IMG/VR virus record: IMGVR_UViG_3300027759_000228
Location: 1 to 35,680 of that record
Reading direction: 5' to 3' (one strand)
Source: a virus
DNA length: 35,680 nt
Positions within the stretch are counted from its first letter, which is position 1. Each line of letters starts with the position of its first letter. The position numbers and the translations under genes are program-made. The notes beneath the pieces are model-generated. The model was not told the origin of the DNA and made no database searches. It saw only the letters and a program-made list of their open reading frames with translations. Below, in pieces: positions 14,602 through 20,863 of this stretch.

Positions 14602-15228
14602 ATGAAAAAGATATTAGATGTAAGACATTTTATAATTTTGGGTTTGATAATAACATTAGTTCTATTACAATCAGACAACAAACCAAAAATAAAAGAGGTG
14701 ATTAAAGAAGTTCCATCAGAACCAATTCACGATACCGTTTCTGTTGAGGTTGAAGTACCGTATGCCGTTAAAGGTGAGGATATCTACCACGACACTACAA
14801 TTTATGTTCCAACATATGTAAAAGTAGATACGGCGTCAATTCTTCGAGCTTATTATTTTACCAACTCATTTATCGACACATTAAAGTTGAATAATAACCA
14901 AGGGTTTGTATATTTGAATCAGACAGTTTCTGAAAATAAAATTGCATCAAGAAATTGGTCGGCAACAGTTAAACCTAAAATTGTGAGAGAACCTGCACCT
15001 GAACCACCACCGATTAAAAACCAAGTATTCTTGGGTATTAATGGGGCGATAAGTAGAGAAGATTGGGTGAACTCATTGGGAATGGGAGTTATACTTAAAA
15101 CGAAAAAAGACCACCTATATCAACTCGGTGCAGGTGTTGCTAATAGAACTGTAGATGGAGTTTCAGGTGAATTTAGACCTTATATTGGTGGTGGGGTTTA
15201 TTGGAAGATAAAAGTTAAAAAAGATTAG
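14602..15228 (+). CDS. Membrane-anchored protein with beta-rich C-terminal domain
   Basis: 208 aa. A short basic start and hydrophobic helix (HFIILGLIITLVLL) give an N-terminal anchor without an obvious cleavage site. A periplasmic region with repeated VKEVP/VEVEVP-like strands follows. A Pro-rich linker (PAPEPPP) leads to a Gly-rich beta domain (VFLGINGAISRED, YQLGAGVANRT, PYIGGGVYWKIKV). The inner-membrane anchor plus Pro linker plus outer-membrane-like domain suggest a protein that spans the envelope, as spanins do. That reading is inference. Last gene of the exported-protein operon; a late-type box starts the next unit 3 nt downstream. Confidence 0.65.
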   Translation: MKKILDVRHFIILGLIITLVLLQSDNKPKIKEVIKEVPSEPIHDTVSVEVEVPYAVKGEDIYHDTTIYVPTYVKVDTASILRAYYFTNSFIDTLKLNNNQGFVYLNQTVSENKIASRNWSATVKPKIVREPAPEPPPIKNQVFLGINGAISREDWVNSLGMGVILKTKKDHLYQLGAGVANRTVDGVSGEFRPYIGGGVYWKIKVKKD

Positions 15229-15230
15229 AG

Positions 15231-15238
15231 TATTTATA
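15231..15238 (+). promoter_or_regulatory. TATTTATA putative late promoter
   Basis: Exact TATTTATA, 13 nt before the ATG at 15252. Confidence 0.55.
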
Positions 15239-15251
15239 TTAAAATACCTTT

Positions 15252-15797
15252 ATGGGTTTGCGTAAATTAATTAAAGAAACATTAGAGCAGCAGTTAAACA
15301 AATCTTTAATATTAAAAGAAGATATTGAAATTTCAAACGCGTTACAATATCATATTGATAATGGAATGACCTTAACTGAAAACGCATTTATGTTTTATTC
15401 TGAAGGGTATTTTAATTTGGTTAATGAAGTTAGAGATTTGTGGAAAGAAGGTAAAATTGAACTTAATGAAAACGATATCCTAATGGTTGAATCTGATTTA
15501 GGTATCAAAGTTAAGATTGGTAAGGAGTATGTTTATTTAGATGCTCCTTATATCTATGAATCTGAAGAGGATATTTTATCTGAAGGTAAAACTTCAGAAA
15601 GACCTAAGAAATTTGCGGTTTATACTAAGAGTAAAACAGAAGGGATTAAGAAGATAACTTTTGGTAACTCTAATTTAATATTGAAAGAAAGTCGCAACTG
15701 TTCTCAAAAAACGGATAGAACAACGGCAGGATATTGGTCTTGTAATGTTGGTAGATATACTAAACAATTAGGACTATCTTCATCAAATTCTTGGTAA
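15252..15797 (+). CDS. Tagged virion-type protein with C-terminal Cys motif domain
   Basis: 181 aa. The N-terminus MGLRKLIKETLEQQLNKSLI plus LKED is an amphipathic tag with LKE at 21-23, matching the L/I-x-E pattern of tags here. The middle is helical and acidic. The C-terminus RPKKFAVYTKS, IKKITFGNSNL, CSQKTDRTTAGYWSCNVGRY resembles the small KKF-VYV / FGD / TAGYWSC domain seen in many environmental phages (DUF5872-like, from memory). Two Cys may bind a metal. Late-type promoter and tag suggest a virion protein. Its stop overlaps the next start (TAATG). Confidence 0.65.
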   Translation: MGLRKLIKETLEQQLNKSLILKEDIEISNALQYHIDNGMTLTENAFMFYSEGYFNLVNEVRDLWKEGKIELNENDILMVESDLGIKVKIGKEYVYLDAPYIYESEEDILSEGKTSERPKKFAVYTKSKTEGIKKITFGNSNLILKESRNCSQKTDRTTAGYWSCNVGRYTKQLGLSSSNSW

Positions 15798-16111
15798 TGG
15801 AAATAGAAAAACTAAAAAAATATTTACAAGTTTATCTTGATGATATTATAACACCAGAACTTAATCGTGAGTTGGTTGGAGAAGATGATGAACCTATCAC
15901 AGTAAAAGTTCATGATATTAAAGAAAAGGAACATATTTCAGATGAAGCTGTTGTTTTTTTGGATATAAATCCACCATGGAGTGGTAGTATAATATTCAGA
16001 GTGAATGATGATATTAAAAGATTTATAGTGATGGTGCTTGGGTATAAAAAAATAATAACTATTGCTTGGAACAAAAGAACAGAATCAATACATGAACCTA
16101 GAAAAAATTAA
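15797..16111 (+). CDS. Small protein, tandem duplicate A
   Basis: 104 aa from the ATG at 15797, overlapping the previous TAA. It begins MEIEKLKKYLQVYLDDIITP, matching the next gene's MNLEKIKNYLQTYLDDVILP. Both share a layout of helix, acidic turn with DDEPI, beta strands and an ending AWNKR or HWNKR. A recent tandem duplication is clear from the sequence. Function unknown; co-transcribed with the tagged virion-type gene. Confidence 0.7.
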   Translation: MEIEKLKKYLQVYLDDIITPELNRELVGEDDEPITVKVHDIKEKEHISDEAVVFLDINPPWSGSIIFRVNDDIKRFIVMVLGYKKIITIAWNKRTESIHEPRKN

Positions 16112-16406
16112 AAATTACTTACAGACTTATTTGGATGATGTAATTCTTCCTAGAATAAATGATGAATTTACATCTGAAGAAAATGATGAACCAATTAAAA
16201 TGGAAGTTTTTCAGGTTTTGAAAGGAAGTTATCAACCACCAATATATCATGTTTTTATTGATGTTGAACCTCACGATATGTTAAAAATTATGTTAAAAAA
16301 AAGTGAGGAGGACATTACTGATTTTTTCAAAATTTTTTCTATTAATAATAAAATAAAAATTCATTGGAACAAACGACCTGCATTCAAAGACTCACAGTTA
16401 TACTAA
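16092..16406 (+). CDS. Small protein, tandem duplicate B
   Basis: 104 aa from the ATG at 16092, overlapping the end of duplicate A by 20 nt. It has the same helix-acidic-beta layout (NYLQTYLDDVILPRINDE, NDEPIKMEVF, IKIHWNKRP). A longer frame starting at 16062 exists but would lie within duplicate A, and it would place the conserved start motif inside the protein. Function unknown. Confidence 0.7.
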   Translation: MNLEKIKNYLQTYLDDVILPRINDEFTSEENDEPIKMEVFQVLKGSYQPPIYHVFIDVEPHDMLKIMLKKSEEDITDFFKIFSINNKIKIHWNKRPAFKDSQLY

Positions 16407-16437
16407 ATTTAGAATAAAAGATAATGTGGATAATTTT

Positions 16438-16468
16438 TTGCCGAACAAATTTCTAATTGCCGAACAAA
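16438..16468 (+). repeat. Direct repeat TTGCCGAACAAA
   Basis: The 12-mer occurs at 16438-16449 and 16457-16468, 19 nt apart, and both copies are followed by a TCTAA. It lies between convergent genes. A protein-binding pair or a remnant of duplication are possible; there is no hairpin. Confidence 0.45.
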
Positions 16469-16493
16469 ATCTAATACAAATTGTGTTTATATT

Positions 16494-17552
16494 TTAAGCT
16501 CTCATTGTTGGGACATTAGTAATTTCAGGTCTTAATTCTCTGAATCGTCCATTAACTTCAGCAGGTTCTGGTAACATCTCACTAAGTAATTCATTTAACG
16601 TATTCATTTCTCTTTGATAATTAGGTGTAGGAGGCTCTGGTTGTTCCATAGCTTGTTCATCAAGTGGAATTGTTTCATCTGGTTGGTCCATTGGATGTTC
16701 ATTAACAAACTCAAGTCTCATTTTTTCATATCCAGTTAAACATTCGGTATGAACTTGTTCTTGAATTTCGTCAGAACATAAATTCTTATTTGTTTGTTCT
16801 GATTTGAAAATTTTTCTTACAATTGGGAATAAATAATCGTCAGCTTCAACCTCAAGATAGTCTGTTCTATTGTCCTCGGCGTTCCAAAAACTAAATTCTG
16901 AATCCCCATCTATCCCTTTATACCCTGCAAATTTATAACCCGTCTGTTTGTTGATGAAGTAAACTAAAATACCTCTTCTCCAATATTTTTCAAAATAGTT
17001 TTTTTCTCTTTGGTAAGTTGTACACCATCTTGTCGATGAGCCATATTTTGCGGAGGCTGAAAAAGTTAAAGGTCTAACAGCAACCCACCTTTCATCTTCA
17101 TATTCTTTAATAACCTGACCCTCAAGGTCTTTAGTTAATTCTTTCATTGAAGCTAAGGTTACCGCACCTCTAACATCCTCAAGGTCTTTATAGGTCGATA
17201 CGTCCTTATTTTCAATGTGACCTTTATCCATATAATCCATAAACTCTTTTAAGGTGGAGTAGGTGTCACTACTGAAATGTTCTGCAAGATAATTTGCCAT
17301 ATAATACATCTCACCATCATTAAGTTCATCGGTTGAAATTCCTTTATTAATTAACATTGCTTGAATTTCCAACATACCTCCTGGATAATCAACCTTACCC
17401 CAAAGTTTTTTTGGGTTAAATTTACTACCAAATATTTTACACATTAATGGAAGATACTTGTAAGACTTGGAAGTATCTAACCTATTCATCATGTCAAACA
17501 TTGTGACATTTAATTCAGGGTATTGTTTTTTTAATTCATCTAAACGAGACAT
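16494..17552 (-). CDS. Phage protein with a conserved GSSTRWC motif, function unknown
   Basis: 352 aa from the ATG at 17552, following a host-type promoter; the in-frame upstream extension would cover the promoter. The N-terminal 130 residues are helical (SRLDELKKQYPELNV). The core has WVAVRPLTFSASAKYGSSTR then WCTTYQ, NYFEKYWRRGILVYFINK and GYKFAGYKG, a pattern I recall from other phage proteins (T-x-WC, then Y---G-L-Y-I). The C-terminal 80 residues are Pro/Glu-rich and disordered (PLDEQAMEQPEPPTP), ending TMRA. The WC-motif core is probably an enzyme or binding domain but I cannot name it. Confidence 0.7.
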   Translation of the reverse strand: MSRLDELKKQYPELNVTMFDMMNRLDTSKSYKYLPLMCKIFGSKFNPKKLWGKVDYPGGMLEIQAMLINKGISTDELNDGEMYYMANYLAEHFSSDTYSTLKEFMDYMDKGHIENKDVSTYKDLEDVRGAVTLASMKELTKDLEGQVIKEYEDERWVAVRPLTFSASAKYGSSTRWCTTYQREKNYFEKYWRRGILVYFINKQTGYKFAGYKGIDGDSEFSFWNAEDNRTDYLEVEADDYLFPIVRKIFKSEQTNKNLCSDEIQEQVHTECLTGYEKMRLEFVNEHPMDQPDETIPLDEQAMEQPEPPTPNYQREMNTLNELLSEMLPEPAEVNGRFRELRPEITNVPTMRA

Positions 17553-17565
17553 ATTTTTCTTTTTA

Positions 17566-17598
17566 CAAAATATAGGTAAAATAAAAGTTTGAGTCAAA
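17566..17598 (-). promoter_or_regulatory. Host-type promoter, TTTG-N20-TATATTTTG
   Basis: Minus strand TTTG (17598-17595), a 20-nt spacer, then TATATTTTG (17574-17566), one T longer than the consensus -7 box. The -33 box lies in the T-run of the tRNA terminator. Confidence 0.55.
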
Positions 17599-17621
17599 AA
17601 AAAAACCCTCATTTCTGAAGG
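17596..17621 (-). terminator. Terminator of the tRNA cluster
   Basis: On the minus strand CCTTCA-GAAA-TGAGGG (6 bp with one G-U pair and a GNRA loop) is followed by T10. It lies 10 nt after the last tRNA-like gene. Confidence 0.75.
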
Positions 17622-17630
17622 ATTTTAAGG

Positions 17631-17802
17631 CTGTTAGAGTAGGAGTCGAACCTACAAACGGAGATTCAATAAGTAACATAAGTGCTTGCAAGCAGGTGGT
17701 CTACCCCAGTATTACTTATCTATTTCTTTGTCCGTGCCCTCGGGACTGGAGGGTGTGTTTGCCAAGGTCATAACTGAGACAACCTAATTTCACCACCTAA
17801 CA
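17631..17802 (-). tRNA. Oversized tRNA-like gene (172 nt), anticodon not assignable
   Basis: The 3' part is a good tRNA end: T-arm GTAGG-TTCGACT-CCTAC (17655-17639), acceptor strand TCTAACA (17638-17632) and discriminator G. The only matching 5' acceptor strand, TGTTAGG, is at 17802-17796, followed by TG and a Leu-like GGTGAAATTAGG. Between lie about 130 nt instead of about 45-60. Helices possible inside are CTCCAGT/ACTGGGG (17751-17745 with 17710-17704, one G-U pair), ATAAGTAA/TTACTTAT (17719-17712 with 17676-17669) and TGCT-TGCA-AGCA. The first two interleave like a pseudoknot. It could be an intron-containing tRNA, a decayed gene, or a tRNA-like structured RNA. The neighbouring gene begins 7 nt away, which supports the limits. 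Confidence 0.45.
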
Positions 17803-17809
17803 ATTTTTG

Positions 17810-17951
17810 CAATCAAGATAGGATTTGAACCTACAAATCATTTCGTGTTCTTCCATACCACTACGTGACATACCTAATGTGAACCTGCGGGAAGAAATCG
17901 TCCATCTTTCGATGCCTACATTAGGTGTGTATACCACTACACTTCTTGACT
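17810..17951 (-). tRNA. Oversized tRNA-like gene (142 nt), anticodon not assignable
   Basis: Acceptor strands AGTCAAG (17951-17945) and CTTGATT (17817-17811) pair with one G-U. The D-arm is perfect (GTGT-AGTGGTAT-ACAC, 17942-17927), and so is the T-arm apart from one G-U (GTAGG-TTCAAAT-CCTAT, 17834-17818). Discriminator is G. Between D-arm and T-arm are 92 nt instead of about 22. They hold ACCTAATGT (17926-17918) pairing with ACATTAGGT (17880-17872), TTCTTCC (17896-17890) with GGAAGAA (17854-17848), and a CATC-GAAA-GATG hairpin. The two long helices interleave. No normal anticodon stem-loop was found. It is 4 nt from tRNA-Ser. Confidence 0.5.
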
Positions 17952-17955
17952 GTTG

Positions 17956-18041
17956 CGGAGAGAGTAGGATTCGAACCCACGGACCTGTTACAGTCTACAG
18001 TTTTCAAGACTGTCGCGATAGACCAACTCTGCCATCTCTCC
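17956..18041 (-). tRNA. tRNA-Ser(UGA)
   Basis: A complete class II tRNA: acceptor GGAGAGA (18041-18035) / TCTCTCC (17963-17957). The anticodon arm is ACAGT-CTTGAAA-ACTGT with U33 and anticodon UGA. The long variable arm has GAC/GTC pairing, the T-arm is GTGGG-TTCGAAT-CCTAC, and the discriminator is G. CCA is not encoded. First gene of the minus-strand tRNA unit. Confidence 0.92.
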
Positions 18042-18049
18042 AATTTTTT

Positions 18050-18079
18050 TTGTAATCTTTAACAAAAGTAGTATATTTG
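18050..18079 (+). promoter_or_regulatory. Host-type promoter, TTG-N19-TATATTTG
   Basis: TTG at 18050-18052, a 19-nt spacer, then TATATTTG at 18072-18079, 4 nt before the ATG at 18084. One of the clearest Bacteroidetes-type promoters here. It overlaps the divergent tRNA promoter. Confidence 0.75.
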
Positions 18080-18093
18080 TTGTATGAAAACAA
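18063..18093 (-). promoter_or_regulatory. Host-type promoter of the tRNA cluster, TTG-N20-TACTTTTG
   Basis: On the minus strand TTG at 18093-18091, a 20-nt spacer, and TACTTTTG at 18070-18063. Transcription would start near 18058 and read tRNA-Ser first. Confidence 0.65.
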
Positions 18094-18524
18094 TAATTAT
18101 CTCATTATTTTTAATTTTGTCCATTTCGGCAAAAAGTCAAACCACTGATGTTATGTGGGTACCAGACCAAAATACTTTGGTTGCATCCTATAATAGTTAT
18201 TCACAAATTGGATGGTACCTTGGTGGTTATTACACCACTTCATTTCCCGCACCATTCATTTATACCACACCAGCATCGATTATCAACCGAGGTGGTCTAA
18301 CGTTCACAAATAGGAAGAACACTTATAGTATTATGGGTGGTGTGTTTGTTAAAAACGCGTCAGTGAATCAAATTGAATATACACCTGATGTTTGGTTTAA
18401 AGTTTATCCTCTTAGGTCTCTATTGAAAACCTCAAGAGGTCCTGATTTTGCTGTTGGAATAAATTATACCGATGAATTAAGGGTGGGTGTTGGATTATCT
18501 ATACCATTAGGTATTTATAGGTAA
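18084..18524 (+). CDS. Exported small outer-membrane beta-barrel-like protein
   Basis: 146 aa. Residues 1-19 are a signal peptide (KTIIISLFLILSISAKSQ). The mature protein alternates strands with aromatic girdles (IGWYLGGYYTTS, RKNTYSIMGGVFVKN, EYTPDVWFKVYPL) and ends RVGVGLSIPLGIYR, like a small porin-type barrel. It has a strong host-type promoter, unlike the late exported cluster, so it may alter the host surface early. Superinfection exclusion is a possible but unproved role. The stop overlaps the next start (TAATG). Confidence 0.65.
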   Translation: MKTIIISLFLILSISAKSQTTDVMWVPDQNTLVASYNSYSQIGWYLGGYYTTSFPAPFIYTTPASIINRGGLTFTNRKNTYSIMGGVFVKNASVNQIEYTPDVWFKVYPLRSLLKTSRGPDFAVGINYTDELRVGVGLSIPLGIYR

Positions 18525-19510
18525 TGTATGACGATGTTTTAGATAGAGCCAATAAATTCTTTGAAAATCACACTTTTGAAGTGTATCACCTTTTCGATTC
18601 AGAAGGGGAGCCTATTGCACCGACAAACGTTAAGATTAAACTCACAGGTGTAAAAGATTTCATTTCGATGGGTGATTATAAACCCTTCATATTATACACC
18701 GCTTACATTTTACCGACAAACGAAAAATCCGATAAATTCAATTCAATATTGAGTGCACATTTTGGTCGTGAAACAGAAATTAAAACATTTGACCAAGGGG
18801 CTTATGGGAATTTTACGTGGGTTATGACAAAAAAATTATCTGAACTTTTGAAATATTTTTCATTACCTGAGGCAATGCTCACTAAAGTTGTTAACGAAGT
18901 TGAACCTATGAAAATGAACGAAAGTTTAATTGTTGAATCTAAAGTAGATGGAGCTGTAAGGAAAGTGGTTAAAGACATTTTGGAGTTGATTAAATTCCAA
19001 AGAAACGGAGAATTTGTTTTGCCTGAAGATGCCAGAATCGAAGATAATACCTATAAGTTTTCGAATTTACCTGAATTTACAATTGAGTTAGAAGTTATAG
19101 AAAGTGATGTTGTTGATAGATTTGACGTTGAATGTGCTTATTATAAGGAAGATGATGTGATAACGGTTGACATTGTTATTAATCCTGATGTAAGGTATTC
19201 GATACTATACGATATTGTTGGTGAGTTAAATGAACAGTTAAGACATGAAATGGAACACATGATTCAAAATGTTCGTGGAGTGGAATTACCTGACAAAGAG
19301 CCAAAGTCGCCTTCAAAATATTATTCCCAACCACATGAAATCGGTGCACAAGTTGCTGGTTTTAAAAGAAAGGCAAAGATAACAAAACAACCATATGAAA
19401 AAGTGGTTAGAAACTGGTTCGAAGAAAACAAACACAAACATAAATTAAACCCAAAACAATCTGAAAAGATTATTCAAAAAATATTGGACGCAACAAATGG
19501 TATCAGATAA
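18524..19510 (+). CDS. HExxH metallopeptidase-like protein with internal tag-like sequence
   Basis: 328 aa. Residues 1-128 form an alpha/beta N-terminal domain of unknown type. MKMNESLIVESK at 129-140 resembles the tags on other proteins and holds an IVE site. The C-terminal part has HEMEH at 241-245 (NEQLRHEMEHMIQ) and SQPHEIGAQ at 268-276, giving the zinc ligands His, His and a downstream Glu, as in gluzincin-like peptidases. If the maturation protease cuts after E138, the peptidase domain would be freed. Its target is unknown. It overlaps the preceding gene by one base and the next gene by 14 nt, so all three are co-translated. Confidence 0.7.
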   Translation: MYDDVLDRANKFFENHTFEVYHLFDSEGEPIAPTNVKIKLTGVKDFISMGDYKPFILYTAYILPTNEKSDKFNSILSAHFGRETEIKTFDQGAYGNFTWVMTKKLSELLKYFSLPEAMLTKVVNEVEPMKMNESLIVESKVDGAVRKVVKDILELIKFQRNGEFVLPEDARIEDNTYKFSNLPEFTIELEVIESDVVDRFDVECAYYKEDDVITVDIVINPDVRYSILYDIVGELNEQLRHEMEHMIQNVRGVELPDKEPKSPSKYYSQPHEIGAQVAGFKRKAKITKQPYEKVVRNWFEENKHKHKLNPKQSEKIIQKILDATNGIR

Positions 19511-20216
19511 ATTAATCAAGAAAATTTTAGTTGGACAAACATTCCAAGAAAATACTTTTGAGTATACATTCAAGAATATTCAATTAAATGAAAACGAATT
19601 TGCTTATGATATTTCAGTACATGTTGAACTTCCAAATCCAAATCAATCATATGTTGCGGAGGTTTTTATTAGTGATATCCACAATTATTTGTCTAACATG
19701 TGGCAGTATATTGGAGAATCTTTTTCGTATTCCTTGGTTGTTACTACAAATGCACCACATAAACTTGAAGCTTATGTTAGTCCTGAAAAATATGATGAGA
19801 TTGTTGAAGCAGTAAATGCCAAATACAGACATGTTGAAACAAAAGAAGGTCATAGTTTTGACGTTGATTTATCTCCATTGAAAACCCAAAAAGGGTTTTT
19901 TGTTATGAATGACAACTATCTTGAATTTTATTTTACTGTTAGATTGGGTGGATTTGAGTATAACGGCAAGAGTGTTGAAGTAAAACCTGAAATGATTAAT
20001 GAATTTTGTGGTATTTTAGCTGATGAATTGTATGATTCTGATAACTTTAAAGTTGCAATTGAAGATACAATTTATGAAATATTAGAACCTGAAATTCACA
20101 TAAAAGATGTTGAAGTTTATATCAATGCGTTATTTCATGTTACTCATTATAATGGAGAAAAGATTGAACCTCACTGGCATCACACTTCAATTGACCCGAA
20201 TGTGTTCTTTATTTAA
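19497..20216 (+). CDS. Protein of unknown function following the metallopeptidase
   Basis: 239 aa, soluble and beta-rich. It begins VSDKLIKKILVGQTFQENTF, followed by FAYDISVHVELPNP, YNGKSVEVKPEMINEF and a C-terminal EPHWHHTSIDP with clustered His. No family is recognised. The start ATG lies inside the end of the peptidase gene. The two may form a pair, for example substrate or inhibitor and protease. It converges tail-to-tail with the minus-strand gene ending at 20209, overlapping by 8 nt. Confidence 0.65.
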   Translation: MVSDKLIKKILVGQTFQENTFEYTFKNIQLNENEFAYDISVHVELPNPNQSYVAEVFISDIHNYLSNMWQYIGESFSYSLVVTTNAPHKLEAYVSPEKYDEIVEAVNAKYRHVETKEGHSFDVDLSPLKTQKGFFVMNDNYLEFYFTVRLGGFEYNGKSVEVKPEMINEFCGILADELYDSDNFKVAIEDTIYEILEPEIHIKDVEVYINALFHVTHYNGEKIEPHWHHTSIDPNVFFI

Positions 20217-20829
20217 ATTTTCTAATTAGTTTTACCATTAACGCTGATAATGTTTCAGCTCCCATTACTACTACACCTGAAGCAATTAATCTTTCAAGAA
20301 TTATCTTTCCTGTTTCTCTTGGGTCACCACTATTTGAAATATAATGTTGAATATCGGTAATGATTGGAATTAAAAAAGCATATGCAACTGTATCCAAAAA
20401 TGTCCCTACACTAATCTTAAGACCATTTAAAAATCCAATAAAGGATTCTTCCAATTCTTCCGCCTTTCTTAAAACATTATTAAACGTATCTTTTAACCCT
20501 TCCTCATTAATTTTTTTAATGAGTTCTTTGGTTGTTTTTTTATTGTTGAAAAATAAAATTGATGCAATTCCTGCTAAAATAAGGTAACGTTGGTCGTCAG
20601 TAACATTAAAACTACCATTACGTATGAAGTTGTCTAATGGTAGAATTAATCCACCAACTGATGTACCCCAAGTCAAAAACATTTTTACATTTAAATCGTA
20701 TTTTTTACCAACTCTGTTAACAACTTCTTTTGTAAACGAATAAAGTCGTTTCATATAGTTTGTCATCTTAGATTCGTCTTGTTCTCTAAGGATTGCTCTC
20801 AGTTGATTTTCATTAATAATAAAGTCCAT
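20209..20829 (-). CDS. Tagged membrane-associated protein
   Basis: 206 aa. The N-terminus MDFIINENQLRAILREQDES is one of the clearest tags, with INE at 5-7 and LRE at 14-16. Behind it are hydrophobic segments near 55-70 (WGTSVGGLILPL), 80-94 (RYLILAGIASILFF), 130-156 (FLNGLKISVGTFLDTVAYAF and on) and 180-197 (LIASGVVVMGAETLSALMV). The protein could insert into the host membrane during DNA entry if it is packaged. No family is recognised. It is divergent from 20864, with late-type boxes for both genes in the 34-nt gap. Confidence 0.7.
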   Translation of the reverse strand: MDFIINENQLRAILREQDESKMTNYMKRLYSFTKEVVNRVGKKYDLNVKMFLTWGTSVGGLILPLDNFIRNGSFNVTDDQRYLILAGIASILFFNNKKTTKELIKKINEEGLKDTFNNVLRKAEELEESFIGFLNGLKISVGTFLDTVAYAFLIPIITDIQHYISNSGDPRETGKIILERLIASGVVVMGAETLSALMVKLIRKFK

Positions 20830-20835
20830 ACAGAA

Positions 20836-20843
20836 TATAAATA
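20836..20843 (-). promoter_or_regulatory. TATTTATA putative late promoter
   Basis: Exact TATTTATA on the minus strand, 6 nt before the ATG at 20829. Confidence 0.55.
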
Positions 20844-20852
20844 TCCAAGATA

Positions 20853-20860
20853 TATTTATT
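20853..20860 (+). promoter_or_regulatory. TATTTATT putative late promoter
   Basis: TATTTATT 3 nt before the ATG at 20864, back-to-back with the minus-strand box at 20836-20843. Confidence 0.5.
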
Positions 20861-20863
20861 AGT

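Noticed and set aside
17631-17951. tmRNA
   Set aside because: No tag-peptide frame, and the two acceptor pairs define two separate genes of 142 and 172 nt, not one RNA of about 320 nt.
17810-17951. Self-splicing group I intron in a tRNA
   Set aside because: The helix order resembles P3/P7, but the insert is only about 70 nt longer than a normal tRNA, and I could not find the conserved P, Q, R and S elements.
17825-18055. Plus-strand frame of 76 codons
   Set aside because: It lies antisense to tRNA-Ser and the tRNA-like gene; the apparent protein is the complement of tRNA arms.
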